From the NCBI RefSeq assembly GCF_019049245.1, contig NZ_JAGMUK010000079.1, positions 49,082 to 113,081 on the forward strand: a stretch of 64,000 bases of DNA, given 5' to 3'. The DNA comes from Streptomyces sp. AC555_RSS877 (lineage in GTDB: Bacteria > Actinomycetota > Actinomycetes > Streptomycetales > Streptomycetaceae). Below the pieces are notes generated by a model that had not been told where the DNA came from, did no database searches, and worked only from the letters and a program-made list of their open reading frames with translations. Below are positions 53,788-62,279 of the stretch, one piece after another; position 1 is the first letter of the stretch; each line of letters starts with the position of its first letter. The translations under genes and the position numbers were made by a program.

Positions 53788-56700
53788 TCAGGTTCCGGCG
53801 TCTCGTCGTCTCTCCCAGTCGGCGATCAACCGCCGGAGTGCCTCGATGGGACCGACGCCCTCGGACTCCATGCGGGTGACTGCGCGGCGGCCTTGTTCGA
53901 TGGCCTCGTCCAGGCGTCCCGCCTCGCCGAGCAGGGGTCCCACGTTGATCTGTGGGAGGAGGTCGGGCGTCTCACTGAGGTCGATGTGCCGGAGATACGC
54001 GTCGATCGCCTCCTCCGCGCGACCGAGTTCCTGGAGTGCCCAGCCGAGGTACATGTAGGCGCTGGCGAGCTGGTCGTCGACGCGGTACTCACCGAGTACC
54101 TCGACCGCTTCCCGCAACAGTGGCAGCGCCTGGTCGAACCGCCGCGCGTTGATGTGGTACTCGGCGGCGGTGCCGAGTGCCGAGCCGAGATCTGGCGCGT
54201 TGCCGGTCCGCCGCGCCAGCTCGACGCGCTGGAGAGTGGTGCGCAGACCGAGCTCGGGGTCTCCCATCTGATGATGCAGGCGTGCCAGGAGGGACAGCGT
54301 GACGCTTTCCTCGGCGGAAAGGCCATGGGTGTGGGCGTAGTCGGCGGCGGAGCGCAGCAGTCGTGAGGCTTCCTGCGCGTTCCCGCCGACGAGAGCGACC
54401 TTGCCCAGGCTGCCCATCGCGCGCGCGATGCTGGGGGGATGGTCGATGCTCCGCGCCAGTTCCAGCACCTGGCTGAACTCCTCTTCGGCGGTTTCGAAGT
54501 CACCTAAGCCGAGAGCTCGCTCACCCATGAGAGCCCGCGCGTTGAGCTCGGCATAGGCGGCCTCGTCGTTCGGCCGGACCGAGTGGGTCCAGCGGCCCGA
54601 GCCGCCGAACAGCGGGTCCAGCAGGGCCAGGACACGCTTCCCCTCCGGGTGCAGGGTGACACCTCGCGCCCGGAGGTCGCTCAGTATGGAGTGTGCCTCG
54701 GCCAGGAGCTGGTGTCCCTCCAGTTGCCGTGCCGGGACGCGCATCGTCTGACGTGCCAGGGCGAACAGGGCGATCGCCAGGGTCCGGGGTTCTTCCTCGC
54801 CTTCGGGCCGAGCGGTCCACAGCTGTCGGTAGATTCCGACCGCCTTGTCGAGATGCTCGATCGCTTCCTCGGGTGAGACGTCCGGGAGCGATGCGACGCG
54901 TTCGTACGCCAGACCGACGTCCCGCCGTGCCCAGACGTCGTCGGGGACGAGCGCGCTGATGCGGGACCGGAGAGCGAGTGATTCGTGGAAGACCGCGTGT
55001 GCGTCCTGGGGTGTCCTGCCCTGCATCAGCGCGTCGCCGTATCGAGCGAGAGCCGCGGCCAGTTGCTGCTGCGTCGGTAGGTCGTCGGGCAGGGCCGCCG
55101 CCAGCTTTCGGTAGCCCTCGAGCGACTGGAGGCACCAGTGCATGGCCTGTGCCGAACGACGTCGTGCGAGCTCGATGTCCCCGAGACTGGACTGGATGTG
55201 CAGCCATCGTCTGTGTGACTCGACGTTCTCCGGCGCTTCTTCGACCGCGCGGCGCGCGAGGTCCTCGGCCTCCGCGTAATGGCGAGCGGCATCGGCGAGA
55301 CGGTCGGTGGTTTCGGCCAAGCGTGCGGAGTTGACGTGTGTGCGGATACGGAATTCGGCCAGGTGCGGGCTGCCCTGGAGGTGTGGTTCCAGAGCCGCCA
55401 TGCGCGCGTAGTAGGTCGCGGCCGTCGGGGCGTCGCCCTCCTGCCGGCACAGTTCGGCGAGGCCTTCGAGGGCGGTGCAGTACGTCATGTACATATCACC
55501 GACGTCCGTCGGGCCCTCGGCGATCAACCGTTCCAGCGTGTGGGCACATTCGCCGTAGTGCCGCTTCGCCTCACTCGGATGGCCTTCGATCAGGTCCATG
55601 CTGCCGAGCCGTTCGAGCGCGACGGCGAAGTCGACTTCCGCGAGAGGCAACGCCTGCGAGTCGCGCGCGGCCCGGTGGTTGTCGGCGACGAGGTACTCGT
55701 ACGACTGCCTGGCCGAGGCCCGGTCCCCGATGTCCATGGCCAGGTCCGCCAACCGCAGCAGTACCACCGCGTGTTGACGCTCCGCCAGTTTCCGTGCCGT
55801 CGGTGAAGCCGCCGACGCCACGGCGGTGGCAGTACTGTCACGGATCACCTCGAGAAGCGAACGGCGCTCGTCCGTGCCGGCTCCGTCGCCCGCCAGCCGG
55901 TCGTCCAGTTTCCGCAGCATCATGTGGCCGAGCTGCAGGCGTTCGGCGAAACCGAGTCCGTCCTGGGCGAGCAGGCCTGCCACCCACGGCTTGCCCTCCG
56001 GCCCGGAGTGGAACCGGGCGGCCAAGGAGTCCGTCGCCCAGCGGGCCAGGTCGGAGGCCGGTTCCGCACGCGCGTAGAGCCGTGCTGCTCCCAGTCTGTC
56101 GTCGGCGCCGACGAGATGGTGCATGAGTTCACGTCGGCGGTGGGCATCGTCCGGATCCAGGTCCGCCAGGTGTGCGGCGAGGCGCTCGTGCAGGTCCTGA
56201 CGGCCGGACGGGGGGAGCGTGTAGGCGTCGAGAGCCGCGGTACGGAACGCGCTGTGCGAGAAGTCCCATTGTCCTGCGGCACCGCGCTGCACCAGATGAT
56301 CACGGAACACCCGCCGGACGCTGGAGAAGAGCAGGTCGGTCCATCGGACGCCGGTGAGGGCGCCCATGACCGCGCGGAAGTCGCTCTCCCGCCAGCCCTG
56401 CCTGCCCAGGGCCAGCATCTCCATCAGGCCCTTGACCCACGCGGGTCCCTGCTGTCCGTCGGATCCCGTGCCTGCCGAAATGGCCAGCTCCGCGACCTTT
56501 TCGGCGCGCCGCATCATGCGCAGGTACATCCCCCGCGGGGTGGCCGGCAGCTCCTCCACCAGGGCGAGCTGCAGGGCCGTGAGGCGCTCGTCGGCGGGGC
56601 CCGGGAACGAGGTCGAGCGCGCGAAGTGCTCGGCACCGAGCAGGTTCATCTCCTGGCAGACCAGCTCCAGCCAGACCGGTGAGCCGTGTGCCGCCGCACC

Positions 56701-58101
56701 GTCCGCCGTCCGCTTCGCGAGAATCGCCTGCTTGACGCCGCGGTTGACGGCACGCCGATACCGGCGGTAGATCGAGTCGACGAGGCGGGCGGCCTCATCG
56801 GGCTCCAATGGTCCGAGCTCCAGGCGCAGGGCCCCGGTGCGCCGGCTCACCGCTTCCACGTCGTCGCCGTGGGTGGCGGTGAAGATCAGCCTTGCTGCCT
56901 CGGGCCAGATCTTCGGGAGCCAGGTCATCCGGTGGGCGCGCACCGATCGCTCGAACTCGTCGACCGCGTCGACGACGAGGGCGACCGGCCGCTGTGCGGC
57001 AACGCGGGTGAGCGCATGGGCGAACGTGCGCTCGAGGTCTGCTCCCGTGAGCTGGTCCACCGCTGCCGGACGCGAGTCGCTCGGCAGCTCCAGCAGCCAA
57101 CGCCGCAGCATGGTGTCCACGGAGCCGGCTTCGCCACCGATGCCGGCGGCGTGATCGAGTACCAGCAGGTCGTCGGATTCGCGCAGCTGCCGGACCAGTT
57201 CCGCGGCGAGGCTGCTCTTGCCGGACCCCGGAACACCGGTCACCGCGCAGATCCGCGCCGTCCCCGATCCCGGTGCCCGCGATCCCGCTGTCCGTGATCC
57301 CGTCGCGAATGTCTTCAGCTCGTGCAGCAGGGTCGTGCGGCCGACGAAGTCCGCTGCGGAGGAGTGAAAGAACTCGTCGAGCACTGCACGTTCCCGGGCC
57401 TGCCAGCCCACGTTCGTGGCGCGGGAGCCCGAGGTCGCGGCGTCGAGGTCGGCCCACAGGTCCTCTGTCACCATGGCTCGGAAATCGGCCAGTCCCACCA
57501 CACGGTTCTGCTGTGCGTCCCATACCGCCCGGTACTCCCGGAAGCGTTTTGGACCCAGCGACTCCCGCAGCTCACGCTTCAGCTCGTGCAGGCGTCTCGC
57601 GGCGTCTCCCGCGTCCGTGAACCGATTCCGGACCTCAGCGGGCGCGCCGCTGAGGTCCAGGTCGCGGACGTACACGCGTGCCCCGGTCAGGTGCCCGTCA
57701 GTGCGCCCCTGAAAAAGCCCGAACTGAAGCTCCAGGTCCGTCATGCTCCGGCCGGCCGTCGGCCCCTCGTACCCGGACTCCTCGGCGGTCGTCCGTGCCA
57801 GCTCGTCCGGGACCATCCAGCCGTAGCGGTCCCCGATCATGCCCAGCACGAAGGGTCTGCTGCGGGCGACCTCCGCCAGGCAGACCTGTACGACCAGACG
57901 CGACTTGGCCGCCTCGTCGGCGTGAACCGTGGTGTCCACTCCCAGACGAAGGTCGATCGGCTCGAACCCGTACCGCCGAGAGCCGAGGCGCTCCGCCATC
58001 TCGGGAAAGACGATGCTCGTCAGCAGGTCCCGCTCGGCATGGAAGTCCTCGAAGGTACTGGATACGAACAGCGGTCGCGTCTGCCTGGGGAATCCGCTCA
58101 T
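53788..58101 (-). CDS. DUF4062-NACHT-TPR STAND protein (putative defence sensor)
   Basis: A 1437-residue protein. N-terminal DUF4062 domain (about 10-200; LFVSSTFEDFHAERDLL at 11-27); NACHT-like NTPase (about 245-540) with Walker A GVPGSGKSS (about 290), Walker B VALVVDAVDEFE (about 380) and LIFTATHGDD; a helical STAND segment; then TPR-type repeats from about 740 to the end, including YRQLWTARPEGEE, ALGTAAEYHINARRFDQALPLL and AYMYLGWALQELGRAEEAI. STAND proteins sense invader molecules through C-terminal repeats, oligomerise and fire an N-terminal effector. Domain order matches the NPHP3/TEP1 class of eukaryotes. A GGAGGTGA site sits 6 nt before ATG 58101, and 6 bp separate it from the GTPase. 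GC is lower than in the surroundings. Confidence 0.85.
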   Translation of the reverse strand: MSGFPRQTRPLFVSSTFEDFHAERDLLTSIVFPEMAERLGSRRYGFEPIDLRLGVDTTVHADEAAKSRLVVQVCLAEVARSRPFVLGMIGDRYGWMVPDELARTTAEESGYEGPTAGRSMTDLELQFGLFQGRTDGHLTGARVYVRDLDLSGAPAEVRNRFTDAGDAARRLHELKRELRESLGPKRFREYRAVWDAQQNRVVGLADFRAMVTEDLWADLDAATSGSRATNVGWQARERAVLDEFFHSSAADFVGRTTLLHELKTFATGSRTAGSRAPGSGTARICAVTGVPGSGKSSLAAELVRQLRESDDLLVLDHAAGIGGEAGSVDTMLRRWLLELPSDSRPAAVDQLTGADLERTFAHALTRVAAQRPVALVVDAVDEFERSVRAHRMTWLPKIWPEAARLIFTATHGDDVEAVSRRTGALRLELGPLEPDEAARLVDSIYRRYRRAVNRGVKQAILAKRTADGAAAHGSPVWLELVCQEMNLLGAEHFARSTSFPGPADERLTALQLALVEELPATPRGMYLRMMRRAEKVAELAISAGTGSDGQQGPAWVKGLMEMLALGRQGWRESDFRAVMGALTGVRWTDLLFSSVRRVFRDHLVQRGAAGQWDFSHSAFRTAALDAYTLPPSGRQDLHERLAAHLADLDPDDAHRRRELMHHLVGADDRLGAARLYARAEPASDLARWATDSLAARFHSGPEGKPWVAGLLAQDGLGFAERLQLGHMMLRKLDDRLAGDGAGTDERRSLLEVIRDSTATAVASAASPTARKLAERQHAVVLLRLADLAMDIGDRASARQSYEYLVADNHRAARDSQALPLAEVDFAVALERLGSMDLIEGHPSEAKRHYGECAHTLERLIAEGPTDVGDMYMTYCTALEGLAELCRQEGDAPTAATYYARMAALEPHLQGSPHLAEFRIRTHVNSARLAETTDRLADAARHYAEAEDLARRAVEEAPENVESHRRWLHIQSSLGDIELARRRSAQAMHWCLQSLEGYRKLAAALPDDLPTQQQLAAALARYGDALMQGRTPQDAHAVFHESLALRSRISALVPDDVWARRDVGLAYERVASLPDVSPEEAIEHLDKAVGIYRQLWTARPEGEEEPRTLAIALFALARQTMRVPARQLEGHQLLAEAHSILSDLRARGVTLHPEGKRVLALLDPLFGGSGRWTHSVRPNDEAAYAELNARALMGERALGLGDFETAEEEFSQVLELARSIDHPPSIARAMGSLGKVALVGGNAQEASRLLRSAADYAHTHGLSAEESVTLSLLARLHHQMGDPELGLRTTLQRVELARRTGNAPDLGSALGTAAEYHINARRFDQALPLLREAVEVLGEYRVDDQLASAYMYLGWALQELGRAEEAIDAYLRHIDLSETPDLLPQINVGPLLGEAGRLDEAIEQGRRAVTRMESEGVGPIEALRRLIADWERRRDAGT

Positions 58102-58107
58102 GCGCCG

Positions 58108-59337
58108 TCACCTCCGCAGTAGTGCCGACAACCAGCTCGGCCCGCTGTCCCGCACCCTTTCCTGATAACACTTGAGGAAGAGATCGAGGTACCGGGTCTC
58201 GCCCCCGCTCTTGATTTCCTCAGGGTGGTGTCGAAGGTACTCGCAGACATCCATCCAAGCGCGGCCGACGGTGTACATCGCCGGTGCCCCGACAACTGTG
58301 CTCACGGCTCCGACCACGAAGTTGAGTCCCGGTACGAATTTGATGAGGCCTTTGGCCGCTACCTTTTTCCCGGCTTCCTCAGTGGCTCGTTTGGTCAACT
58401 CGCGGGCCAGCCAGCCGGCGCCTTCTTTGACGGCGACGCCACCGACCAGGATCTTCCACAGCAGGTGAGTGAGTGCCTTCACGTCCACCGGCACACCGTA
58501 GGCCACGCTGATCCCCGACATCATGCCTCCGTGGACGGCGAGCAACGACGCCATGTCCAGGACCGGAGGGGCCGAATGGGCCGGCAGTGCGCCGGCGATC
58601 GCCACTCTGATGATGTTTTTCGACCGCGCGCGCTGAACGGTGAAGTCGAGGCGCTGGGCGGCCATGGCCGCGATCCGTACGGATTCGGGGATCTCCTGCA
58701 CGGTGGCATCAAGGAGTTCCCTGACTCCGTGCACCGGGTAGGTGGGGCCGGCCAGTGGGACGGTCTCGATCGAGTTGACCAAGAAGACCTTCCCGCCGGC
58801 CAGGGGGAGTTGCCTGGCCGTGATGGCTTCCGCCAGCGCGAGGGCTTCCGGGTCGACACGGTCGTCGAGCCGGTCCACGCAGGTGAGGACGGAGAACACG
58901 GGAAGTCCGAGACCGTGCAGGGACCGGATCAGCTCCGCATGCGCATCGAGGAATCGTGCCGTGGCGGATCTCGTGACGAACCAGACCGCGTGAATGGACT
59001 CGTCGCCGTTTCCCTGCTTCGCTTTTTGCAGGGTTCTCTCGACTGCGGCGATCAGGGTCGGGACCGTCCCCGCACCGATTTCGAAACCCGGAGTGTCCCA
59101 GATGCCGAGGGGTCCGTCGTCGGGTTCCCGGTAGAACTGCAAATGGACGGTCTGCCGGTTTCCGATGCCCGTTTGGGCCTGCTCAACTCCGAATACCGTG
59201 TTGACGAGCGTACTCTTTCCGGCGCCCGCATCGCCGAACAGGGCGAGGTTGAAACTCCCTCCGCGCTCCGTGAGTTCCTCGCGGTACATCTTCAGAATGC
59301 TTCGGGAAAATTCCTCGAAATTCCACTCTGCGGACAT
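58108..59337 (-). CDS. IRG/dynamin-like GTPase with hydrophobic C-terminal domain
   Basis: A 409-residue GTPase: G1 GDAGAGKST (35-43), G3 DTPG (81-84), G4-like TCVD (152-155) in place of NKxD. The C-terminal half (about 225-370) has several glycine-rich hydrophobic helices (DMASLLAVHGGMMSG, GLIKFVPGLNFVVGAVSTVVGA) like DUF697 or GTPases that insert into membranes. It is the first gene of the pair with the STAND protein. A good promoter lies upstream (-35 GTGACA, 17-bp spacer, -10 TATCTT). GC by eye near 60%. It may be the membrane effector or a regulator of the STAND partner. Confidence 0.85.
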   Translation of the reverse strand: MSAEWNFEEFSRSILKMYREELTERGGSFNLALFGDAGAGKSTLVNTVFGVEQAQTGIGNRQTVHLQFYREPDDGPLGIWDTPGFEIGAGTVPTLIAAVERTLQKAKQGNGDESIHAVWFVTRSATARFLDAHAELIRSLHGLGLPVFSVLTCVDRLDDRVDPEALALAEAITARQLPLAGGKVFLVNSIETVPLAGPTYPVHGVRELLDATVQEIPESVRIAAMAAQRLDFTVQRARSKNIIRVAIAGALPAHSAPPVLDMASLLAVHGGMMSGISVAYGVPVDVKALTHLLWKILVGGVAVKEGAGWLARELTKRATEEAGKKVAAKGLIKFVPGLNFVVGAVSTVVGAPAMYTVGRAWMDVCEYLRHHPEEIKSGGETRYLDLFLKCYQERVRDSGPSWLSALLRR

Positions 59338-59367
59338 GGCCCCCCCCCACGTCGGTTTCCGCAATCG

Positions 59368-59396
59368 AAGATACGGGCTCTCCCGCTGCCTGTCAC
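59368..59396 (-). promoter_or_regulatory. Promoter of the GTPase-STAND operon
   Basis: On the minus strand GTGACA (59396-59391), a 17-bp spacer and TATCTT (59373-59368) form a vegetative-type promoter 30 bp before the GTPase ATG. Confidence 0.55.
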
Positions 59397-59433
59397 CGGC
59401 ACCAGGGGGGCTTGTTTTGTTTTCCGCGCGCCC

Positions 59434-60513
59434 CTACAACGCTTCGAGTAGTCCGAAGGTCAGCTCGTCCACCGGGCGGGGGCTGTCGGTGGACTCCTCG
59501 CTGAAGGTGTTCACGAGCATCACCACCGCCGTCCCGCTCCGTCTGTCGAACGCCGCGCAGGTGCTGAATCCGCCGGTGCCGCCGCTGTGCCAGGTCATGG
59601 TGCGGCCGTCGGAGAGCGTGCTGAGGTGCCAGCCGAGGCCGAGGCGCAGGGTCGGGGCGACGGTGAAGCGGGGGCGCTGGGTCAGTTCGATCGCGTCGCC
59701 AAACGGTGAGCGGTCCGGGCGCAGTTGTGCGCCGAGGAAGCGGAGCATGTCGTCGGCGGTGCTGTAGACGGACGTGCCCGCGCCGGTGAGGACGTGGTCG
59801 TGCCAGTCGGGGACGGCGTCCCCGGCGAGATGGCCGGTGGCCTTGCGCAGGGCCATGTCCGGTCGCAGGGTCGTCGTCGTGTCGCGCAGGCGCAGCGGGG
59901 CTGCCACGTCGCGCCACAGCATCGCGTCCACGTCGTCGAAGGCCAGCGCCTGGGCGAGCAGGCCGAACCCGAGGTTCGCATAGGCGTAGGTGCTGCCCGG
60001 CTCGGTGTTCAGGGGCGTCTCGGCCAGGCCGGCGGCCAGGTCGGCCAGTGTGTAGTGCGCGTAGGGGTCGTACGGGTCCGCCTCCGTGAGGAGGTTGGGC
60101 GGCAGGGAGGGCAGGCCGGAGGTGTGGGTCGCCAGGTCGGCCAGGGTGATCCGCCGAGGGCCCTTGCGGGGGACCGGGAAGCCCGGGGGCAGGGTCAGCG
60201 GTGTGTCGAGGCGGACCCTCCCGCTGCTCACGGCGCGCGCGAGAGCCGTCGCGGTGAGGGTCTTGCCTATCGAGCCGAGCTGGAAGACCGTCCTGCCGTC
60301 CGGGGCCCTGCCGTCCTGGGACGCGCCCGCCACGTGCCTGTGTGCGCCGCGGATGACTCCGCAGACGACGCTCGGGCTGCCGGCGGCCAGCGCACGGTCC
60401 AGGTAGGGCCGCACCCGCGCGGCCAGATCGCTCCCGGCCGCCGTGGCGTGCCCGGGTAACAGTGATATTCCGGCCGCGGCCGTCGCCGCGCCCAGGAGAT
60501 TCCGTCGGTTCAT
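59434..60513 (-). CDS. Secreted serine hydrolase (class C beta-lactamase family)
   Basis: A 359-residue enzyme with a Tat-type leader (MNRRNLLGAATAAAGISLLPG) and the beta-lactamase/D-Ala-D-Ala peptidase motifs: SIGK (about 80-83, Ser nucleophile and Lys), YANLG (Tyr-x-Asn, about 180) and HSGGTGG (about 310, the KTG-like box). It could be a peptidase, esterase or weak beta-lactamase; the sequence does not choose. It is 3 bp downstream of an ArsR-type regulator, so probably in its operon. Confidence 0.9.
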   Translation of the reverse strand: MNRRNLLGAATAAAGISLLPGHATAAGSDLAARVRPYLDRALAAGSPSVVCGVIRGAHRHVAGASQDGRAPDGRTVFQLGSIGKTLTATALARAVSSGRVRLDTPLTLPPGFPVPRKGPRRITLADLATHTSGLPSLPPNLLTEADPYDPYAHYTLADLAAGLAETPLNTEPGSTYAYANLGFGLLAQALAFDDVDAMLWRDVAAPLRLRDTTTTLRPDMALRKATGHLAGDAVPDWHDHVLTGAGTSVYSTADDMLRFLGAQLRPDRSPFGDAIELTQRPRFTVAPTLRLGLGWHLSTLSDGRTMTWHSGGTGGFSTCAAFDRRSGTAVVMLVNTFSEESTDSPRPVDELTFGLLEAL

Positions 60514-60516
60514 GAA

Positions 60517-61032
60517 CTACTCCTGCGTCGTCGTCGGGTTCGGTGCCGGCACCACCGCGGACAACAGCACGAGCAGCGGAACCACTCTGCCCGCGGGCAC
60601 CTGGTAATGGCCGCGCCCCTCGGCCTGGAGCCAGCCGGTGGCGGTGAGTTGCTTGAGGTGGTGGTAGAGCTGCCCGGTCGTGTTCAGCCCGGCCGTCTCC
60701 TGCAACTCGGCCGCGGAGCGGGTGCCACGGAGCACCGCACGCAGCAGGGTGAGCCGCACCGGGTGCCCCAGGGCGGCGTACGGCGCGGCGTGGTCCGCCC
60801 AGTCCGCTTCGAGCAGTCCCGCCGTCGCCGCACCCTGCTGCCATGCGTAGTGCTCGCCCGTGGGCAGGTCCACGACGCCGGTGAAGAGGACCTCACCGTC
60901 CCCGGTGAGCCGCTCGCGCAGCCCCTCGAGCGCCCAGAACACCTCACTCTGGGGCGCCCGCGGTCTCAACTCCAGCCGCGCCACCCGTTCTTCGAGCGCG
61001 GCGACTCGCTCCTGCAAGGGATCATCGGCCAT
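60517..61032 (-). CDS. ArsR-family winged-helix regulator
   Basis: A 171-residue regulator with an N-terminal coiled-coil-like start (LQERVAALEERVARLEL), a central wHTH (about 90-150; HPVRLTLLRAVLRGTRSAAELQETAGLNTTGQLYHHLKQLTATGWLQAEGRGHY) and a hydrophobic C-terminus. No metal cysteines are seen, so it is not a classic metal sensor. A perfect 18-bp palindrome 13 bp before its ATG is the likely auto-operator, and the next gene is the serine hydrolase. Confidence 0.88.
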   Translation of the reverse strand: MADDPLQERVAALEERVARLELRPRAPQSEVFWALEGLRERLTGDGEVLFTGVVDLPTGEHYAWQQGAATAGLLEADWADHAAPYAALGHPVRLTLLRAVLRGTRSAAELQETAGLNTTGQLYHHLKQLTATGWLQAEGRGHYQVPAGRVVPLLVLLSAVVPAPNPTTTQE

Positions 61033-61044
61033 GCCCCGACGTTA

Positions 61045-61062
61045 CGTTATTCCGGAATAACG
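61045..61062. promoter_or_regulatory. Perfect palindrome before the ArsR gene
   Basis: CGTTATTCCGGAATAACG is an 18-bp perfect palindrome between the MerR-PP2C stop and the ArsR-type start. Its length, AT-rich arms and position fit an ArsR operator controlling the regulator-hydrolase pair. Confidence 0.7.
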
Positions 61063-61072
61063 GAGCAACCCT

Positions 61073-62137
61073 TCAGGCCGTCGCCGTCTCCACCACGTCC
61101 GCCACCACACAGCTCACGTTGTCCGGCCCGCCGGCCGTGTTCGCCTCGGCGACCAGGGTGCGTACGGCCTCGTCCGGGGCCGGGGCGGCGCCGAGGAGGG
61201 TGCGGATGCGGTCGTCGGGGACGACGGTGGACAGGCCGTCGGAGCACAGGAGGTAGCGGTCGCCGGCGCGGGCGTCGTGGAGGCGGAGGTCCGCAGTCGC
61301 GGCGGCGGCGGACGGCAGGGCCTTGAGGAGCAGGGAGCGTTGGGGGTGGGCGGTGGCCTCCTCGGGGGTGAGACGGCCCTCGTCGATCAGCGACTGGACC
61401 ATCGTGTGGTCGTCGGTGATGCGGAACAGGCCGCCGTCGCGCAGCAGATACGCGCGCGAGTCGCCGATGTGGACCAGGGCGAGACGGGAGCCCGTCCACA
61501 GCAGGGCGGTCAGGGTGGTGCCGTACTCGTCCGTGCCCCCGGTGATGCCCCGGACCGCCTCCGTCGCGCCCCGAACCGCGTCCTCCAGGAGGTTGAGGAC
61601 GTTGCCCGCCGGCACCTCCTCCGTATCCAGGAACCTCAGCGCCTCCACGGCGGCGCTGCTCGCGGGGGCGCCCGCGGGTCCGAAGCCGTCCGCGACCGCG
61701 AGCAGCCGGGTGCCCGCGTACGCGGTGTCCTGGTTCTCGGGGCGGACCTGCCCCCGGTCCGAGTGGGCGAAGTAGCGCAGTTCCAGCATGGTGGTGTCCT
61801 TCCTCGGTGTCTGCGTCAGTTGGTCCACGAGGAACGCGGCGAGATCCCGCCGTACGGCCGTCTCCGCCTCGACCCGCGCCCAGTGGGCGCGGATCTCCCG
61901 GGCGGCGGCGGACGGTTCCAGGGCGCACACCTCACGGATCCGGGCCAGCGGCATCCCGAGCCGCCGCAGCCACGCCACCAGCCGCGCCTGCTCCAGCTGT
62001 TCGACCGCGTAGTACCGGTATCCCGTGTCGGGGTCGACCCGCGCCGGACGCAGCAGCTCCAGCTCGTCGTACAGCCGCAGCGCCTTGGGCGACAGCCGGC
62101 ACGCCTTGGAGAAGGCGCCGATCGTCAGCGGTTCCAT
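61073..62137 (-). CDS. MerR regulator fused to PP2C phosphatase
   Basis: A 354-residue fusion. Residues 1-70 are a MerR HTH (LTIGAFSKACRLSPKALRLYDELELLRPARVDPDTGYRYY), about 75-110 the dimer helix, and about 120-350 a PP2C phosphatase (SDRGQVRPENQD; ADGFGPAG, where the usual residues are ADGMGG; VHIGDSRAYLL; LLCSDGLS; GGPDNVSCV). A transcription factor whose effector domain is a metal-dependent phosphatase suggests control by a kinase/phosphatase signal. ATG 62137 with a GGGGGA site. Its promoter has the MerR architecture, so it is autoregulated. Confidence 0.88.
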   Translation of the reverse strand: MEPLTIGAFSKACRLSPKALRLYDELELLRPARVDPDTGYRYYAVEQLEQARLVAWLRRLGMPLARIREVCALEPSAAAREIRAHWARVEAETAVRRDLAAFLVDQLTQTPRKDTTMLELRYFAHSDRGQVRPENQDTAYAGTRLLAVADGFGPAGAPASSAAVEALRFLDTEEVPAGNVLNLLEDAVRGATEAVRGITGGTDEYGTTLTALLWTGSRLALVHIGDSRAYLLRDGGLFRITDDHTMVQSLIDEGRLTPEEATAHPQRSLLLKALPSAAAATADLRLHDARAGDRYLLCSDGLSTVVPDDRIRTLLGAAPAPDEAVRTLVAEANTAGGPDNVSCVVADVVETATA

Positions 62138-62176
62138 GAGGGTCCCCCGTCCCGTCTCGTCCGTTCCTCGCCACCG

Positions 62177-62207
62177 ATGCTGGGGCTTCACCGAAGGTGA
62201 AGGTCAA
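62177..62207 (-). promoter_or_regulatory. MerR-type promoter/operator (19-bp spacer)
   Basis: On the minus strand TTGACC (62207-62202), exactly 19 bp, then CAGCAT (62182-62177). The spacer is filled by the palindrome CTTCACC-TTC-GGTGAAG (62202-62186). The overlong spacer with a dyad inside is the hallmark of MerR-activated promoters; it lies 39 bp before the MerR-PP2C start. Confidence 0.75.
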
Positions 62208-62279
62208 AGGGGTTGTCCCGGTTCCGGGGCGGGCGGTTAGCCTGCGGGGCCACGAGCCGTACGAGAAGGGACCCCCGCC

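Noticed and set aside
53057..59337. Reading the matR regulator as part of the GTPase-STAND cassette
   Set aside because: It is on the opposite strand, has its own palindromes shared with matC and normal high GC. It belongs to the malonate locus.
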